Positions 25,521-28,617 of a stretch of DNA of 28,617 bases are shown piece by piece (position 1 is the first letter of the stretch; each line of letters starts with the position of its first letter). The DNA lies in NCBI RefSeq assembly GCF_002014975.1, contig NZ_MUXV01000049.1, positions 1 to 28,617 on the forward strand. The letters are read 5' to 3'. The stretch comes from Moraxella bovis. GTDB taxonomy: Bacteria; Pseudomonadota; Gammaproteobacteria; Pseudomonadales; Moraxellaceae. The notes under the pieces are model-generated. The model did no database searches. It was given only the letters and a program-made list of their open reading frames with translations, and was not told the DNA's origin. A program made the translations under genes and the position numbers.

Positions 25521-26387
25521 ATGAATGTAGTAGCACCCAAAGTTTATCGCCATGAATACGTCATTGGGGATTTACAAGGTTGTTTTGACGCCTTTAATCG
25601 ACTGCTTGTTGCCCTAGATTTTGACGAAACCCAAGACAAACTCTGGCTGTGTGGCGACATCGTAGCTCGTGGGGAAAATTCCCTAGACACCCTAAGACAA
25701 GTCAAGCGTTTGTCCGACATTGGGGCATTGACCACCGTGCTTGGCAATCATGACATCACACTCATTGCCACATGGCGGGGTGTTTTACCCATCAAGCCCA
25801 AAGACAACACCGCACCGATTTTTACCGCCCCCGACTGTGATGAGCTGTTAAACTGGCTACGTCATCAGCAATTTTTGGTATATCCCAACGACAAAACGGT
25901 ATTGACCCATGCAGGCATACCACCCCATTGGAAGGTCAAAAATGCCAAAGGTTATGCCAAAGAATTAGAACAAGCCTTTGGTGGTGATTTAGATGAGCTT
26001 GATAAGCTGTTGCCTAATTTATACAGCAAAGCCATCGAACCTTGGTCGGATAAGCTAACAGGTCATGCTCGCCTGCGACTGATTGCCAACTATCTGACAC
26101 GCATGCGACTGTGTAACAAACATGGCACGCTTGAATTTTCATTCAAAGAAAGCCTTGGCGATACCATGCCTTTGGGTTATCGTCCTTGGTTTGATTGGAA
26201 AGTGGTACGCAAACGCAAGATTTTGTTCGGGCATTGGGCAGCACTAGAAGCAAAAATTGCCACCGACCACGTTCGTGCTTTGGACGGGGGCTGTGTGTGG
26301 GGTGGCAAACTGGTGGCATATCGCCTTATTGATGAACGCCTTATTACCGTAAATGGCATAGACGATAGGAGTAACAACCATGGCTAA
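25521..26387 (+). CDS. apaH: Diadenosine tetraphosphatase ApaH (symmetrical)
   Basis: ApaH hydrolyses Ap4A symmetrically to two ADP and can also remove Np4 caps from RNA. The 288-residue product (E. coli 280) has the metallophosphatase blocks GDLQGC (16-21), GDIVARGENS (45-54), GNHD (75-78), THAGIPPHW, and FGHWAALE; family blocks KPKD and DCDELLNWLR also match E. coli. In the second block Glu replaces the usual Pro of RGPxS, which is a mild deviation. There is no Shine-Dalgarno before the ATG; the start is embedded in TGATATAATG. It lies downstream of rsmA and overlaps the next gene by 8 nt, indicating an rsmA-apaH-lipoprotein operon. Confidence 0.95.
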   Translation: MNVVAPKVYRHEYVIGDLQGCFDAFNRLLVALDFDETQDKLWLCGDIVARGENSLDTLRQVKRLSDIGALTTVLGNHDITLIATWRGVLPIKPKDNTAPIFTAPDCDELLNWLRHQQFLVYPNDKTVLTHAGIPPHWKVKNAKGYAKELEQAFGGDLDELDKLLPNLYSKAIEPWSDKLTGHARLRLIANYLTRMRLCNKHGTLEFSFKESLGDTMPLGYRPWFDWKVVRKRKILFGHWAALEAKIATDHVRALDGGCVWGGKLVAYRLIDERLITVNGIDDRSNNHG

Positions 26388-27204
26388 TCTGTCTTTTTTC
26401 ACTACAAAAGGGATGACACTGTCACATACTCGAATGGGTGTAGCCTTTTTAACGGCGTTAATCCTGTCAGCGTGTGCCAACAAACCCACCTATCAGCCAA
26501 ATAATAACACTCGCACCACGCCTGCTGGTGGCAACCATGCCAAACAAGGCGTGCCCCAGCGTTACCAAGTCCAACGTGGTGATACCGTCTCAAAAATCGC
26601 CGCTCGCTATGGTCTTAACTGGCGTGAAGTTAGTCGCATCAATCGCCTAGACAGTAATCACACCATCCGTGTCGGGCAGTGGCTAACCCTATGGGGGACA
26701 TCAAACCCCGCCCAAGCTGGCACAAGTACCAGTATCACACAAAGCCCCATACACTCAAATACCAATACAAACACAACCAAGGTGATTACCGTTAAAAACC
26801 CCATGGTCGGCAGTGTGGGCGTCATGCAATTTGAATACCCTGTCAGCAAAGATAGTAAAGTTGTGCGTCACTTTGGTGAAATTAGCAACATCAACGACAT
26901 CAACACCAAGGCCGAAGGCATGTGGTTTATTGGCAAAAACAATGATCCGATTCGTGCCGCCCGTTCAGGGACGGTGGTACATGCTGACAATGCTAGTACA
27001 AGTGGCATTATTACTATCTCACACCCCGACGGCTTTGTTAGCAGCTACCTGCATGTCAAGGATGTCAGCGTTCGCAAAGGGCAAAAAATCGGTGTGGGCG
27101 ACCCTATTGCCAAGATGAAACAGCAACCAAATGGGGCAACTTTACTAGAATTTCGTATTGCTAAAAACGGCGTCTACATTGACCCTGTGACGGTTTTAAA
27201 ATGA
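26380..27204 (+). CDS. NlpD-like lipoprotein: LysM plus degenerate LytM (M23) domain
   Basis: The 274-residue precursor has a hydrophobic signal ending in lipobox LSAC with lipidated Cys32. An Asn/Thr-rich linker is followed by a LysM domain at about 62-105 (YQVQRGDTVSKIAARYGL, IRVGQWLTLW) that binds peptidoglycan. A Ser/Thr/Asn linker then leads to a LytM/M23 domain at about 175-272. In that domain the zinc-ligand HxxxD is absent (EGMWFIGKN occupies the place) and the HxH is LEF, so it should not be a peptidase. Such domains activate amidases in E. coli NlpD and EnvC; an analogous role in cell separation is inferred. The ATG has AGGAG and overlaps the apaH stop by 8 nt. Other possible starts are Met12 and Met19. 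Confidence 0.88.
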   Translation: MANLSFFTTKGMTLSHTRMGVAFLTALILSACANKPTYQPNNNTRTTPAGGNHAKQGVPQRYQVQRGDTVSKIAARYGLNWREVSRINRLDSNHTIRVGQWLTLWGTSNPAQAGTSTSITQSPIHSNTNTNTTKVITVKNPMVGSVGVMQFEYPVSKDSKVVRHFGEISNINDINTKAEGMWFIGKNNDPIRAARSGTVVHADNASTSGIITISHPDGFVSSYLHVKDVSVRKGQKIGVGDPIAKMKQQPNGATLLEFRIAKNGVYIDPVTVLK

Positions 27205-27229
27205 TTGGATGCAGCTAAAAACCCCACCA

Positions 27230-27276
27230 AAAGAAAACCGTTCATGGCAATTTGTCTGTCCATAACGGTTTTCTTT
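27230..27276 (+). terminator. Terminator of the rsmA-apaH-LysM operon
   Basis: AAAGAAAACCGT pairs with ACGGTTTTCTTT over 12 bp and the stem continues with T-A, a bulged C and ATGG/CCAT. The loop is 12 nt and the 3' arm supplies TTTTCTTT. It begins 26 nt after the lipoprotein stop. Confidence 0.8.
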
Positions 27277-27676
27277 AAACTTAGAACCCCAAGAACCTGT
27301 TCACAATCAAAATATACTTGCAAGAAACTCAAGAGTTATTTGCGCTTTATTTAAAATAAAACTCCAACCACTCATAAGAAGTAAAGGTTTAATGCCAAAT
27401 CTTGCTTATTTAAAGCAATTGTTGGTGCTAGCTTGCGGTTTAAGTAGTTTAACTTGTATATGACAGTTATTGATACTTTATACTCAAGTGCCAGCAAAGT
27501 AACAGATCGCTTGTGTTTATGATAAGCTGTCCAAATGACTGCCCTGTGGTGGGGGTAGTCTTGTGTTTTTATGTATGTTCATTTACAGTATTCGACCTTG
27601 GGTGCTGTAAATAACGGGAATATATTTTACAGCTACAATCAAGCAGTGAAAATACACACCCAGAGTGCAACCATGA
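27277..27676. other. Gene-free region before the hipA remnant
   Basis: About 400 bp without a supported gene. I looked for a hipB-like helix-turn-helix gene and for the first part of HipA and recognised neither; stops interrupt all frames. It may hold decayed 5' parts of the hip locus, but I cannot show that. Confidence 0.4.
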
Positions 27677-28617
27677 CGCCACACAAAAAATGAATTTTTA
27701 TTATTAAAGCATTTAGGGCAAGACCTACCAGGAGCCATCACCACCATTCCAATCAATATGCAACAAGTACCTAACTTTATCATTCATCATCTAGGATTGA
27801 CCAAAGATGATGTGGGCATGACCCCACAGTCAGGCAGTCATGACGACACACCCATTAACGACAGCGGTCTATCTCACCCTTTTTCTTTGGCGGGCGTGCA
27901 GACCAAATTCTCCATGCGTCAGATGATGACTCACACAGGCGAGCGGTTTACACTACCCTTGGTTGGTCAAAAATCCACGCTTGGCAACTGGATTGTTAAG
28001 ACACCATCGCAATCACACCCTTTTGTCCCCGAAAATGAATACAGCATGATGCGACTGGCAGAGCTTGCAAAAATAGAAATCCCGCCAATCAAGCTTACAC
28101 CCATCTCATCGCTTACTGGCATTGCAGATACTACCATGTTCAATCATGAAATGGTAGATATATATAATCCACCACTGGCTTATGCCATACAACGATTTGA
28201 CAGGCAAACCCTAGCCGATGGTAGCGTTAGATGCATACACAGCGAAGATTCTGCCCAAATTCTTGTCAAATACCCCCATGAAAAATATAACGGTGGTAAT
28301 TATGCCAGTCTTGCCAAAATCCTGTATTAGTTCAGCGAACATGGTTTGTCTGATGTCAATCAGCTCGCCAGACGAATCTTGGTAAATATCTTAATTGCCA
28401 ACGGTGATGCTCATCTCAAAAATTGGAGCGTGATTTATAAAGATGGCGTAAATCCTGTGCTATCACCAGCCTATGATTTGGTTAGCACCAAAATGTATTT
28501 ACCCAATGAAACCAGCTTTTCACTCAATCTTGATGGTACTAAGCACTGGTATCAAGTCAATATGACTCATTTTGAACATTGGGCAAAAAAGCGGACGTAT
28601 AACCAACAAACCTTAAA
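27677..28617 (+). pseudogene. Broken HipA-family serine/threonine kinase toxin gene
   Basis: HipA toxins are kinases that phosphorylate aminoacyl-tRNA synthetases such as GltX. In one frame I see FLLLKHLGQDLPGAI (before the first ATG at 27758), FSLAGVQTKFSM (nucleotide-loop region), GNWIVKTPS, PENEYSMMRLAE and YAIQRFDR. A TAG stop at 28328-28330 interrupts the frame. Immediately after it, still in frame, come LVNILIANGDAHLKNWSV with the catalytic loop (NGDAHLKN) and SPAYDLVST with the metal-binding Asp, continuing to the window edge. Thus a one-base nonsense change, plausibly CAG to TAG, separates the N-lobe from the catalytic residues. The first 80 or so residues of a typical HipA are missing, cut off by a TGA at 27674. 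No hipB partner is seen upstream. A 190-residue piece (27758-28330) could still be translated. Confidence 0.85.

Noticed and set aside
27277..27676. Possible hipB or hipS antitoxin gene upstream of the hipA remnant
   Set aside because: All frames are broken by stops and no helix-turn-helix or HipA N-subdomain pattern was recognisable.

Overview
The window looks like a chromosomal segment from a Moraxella-like gammaproteobacterium (family Moraxellaceae). This is inferred from moderate G+C with AT-rich intergenic DNA, a cvpA-purF cluster, closely E. coli-like OppB, OppC, exonuclease III and ApaH proteins, lipoprotein-type OppA proteins, and GpsA and PyrD with extra termini. No rRNA, tRNA, CRISPR array or complete insertion sequence was seen. 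Most of the window is housekeeping DNA; its unusual content is in small repeats, the opp locus and a broken hipA.

Layout. Positions 266-3498 (minus) carry a nucleotide-synthesis operon, pyrD-cvpA-purF, transcribed from an extended -10 promoter near 3535 and closed by a hairpin terminator at 221-251. sixA, gpsA and a YdjA-like nitroreductase follow, all minus. A minus cluster of an alpha/beta hydrolase, a two-TM DUF3592-like protein and zapE occupies 6716-8966. xthA (minus) and an Nramp-like transporter (plus) are divergent around 10.1-10.3 kb.

Positions 11593-20634 (minus) form an oligopeptide-permease locus. In transcription order it has three tandem oppA-type lipoprotein genes, a strong terminator, a 207-bp mobile-looking repeat, then oppB, oppC and one double-domain ATPase gene replacing oppD plus oppF. 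Expression is probably graded by a promoter before the first oppA, a hairpin between the first and second, and a terminator after the third. purA lies just upstream. On the plus strand after purA come a HIT-family gene, then (minus) an RlpA-like DPBB protein, then a plus-strand DUF4377-like lipoprotein, and rsmA-apaH-NlpD-like LysM/LytM lipoprotein. The window ends in a decayed hipA kinase gene with an in-frame amber codon before its catalytic loop.

The most distinctive non-genic feature is a small repeat family. Two 207-bp copies (15168-15374 minus, 23515-23721 plus) are about 96% identical, flanked by TA and ended by imperfect inverted repeats. A third locus (4161-4389) shares only the inner 123-bp core. 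The core has its own imperfect terminal inverted repeats and a conserved 9-bp hairpin, consistent with a MITE. It also holds an open frame whose differences between copies are nearly all amino-acid-changing, so it probably does not encode a selected protein.
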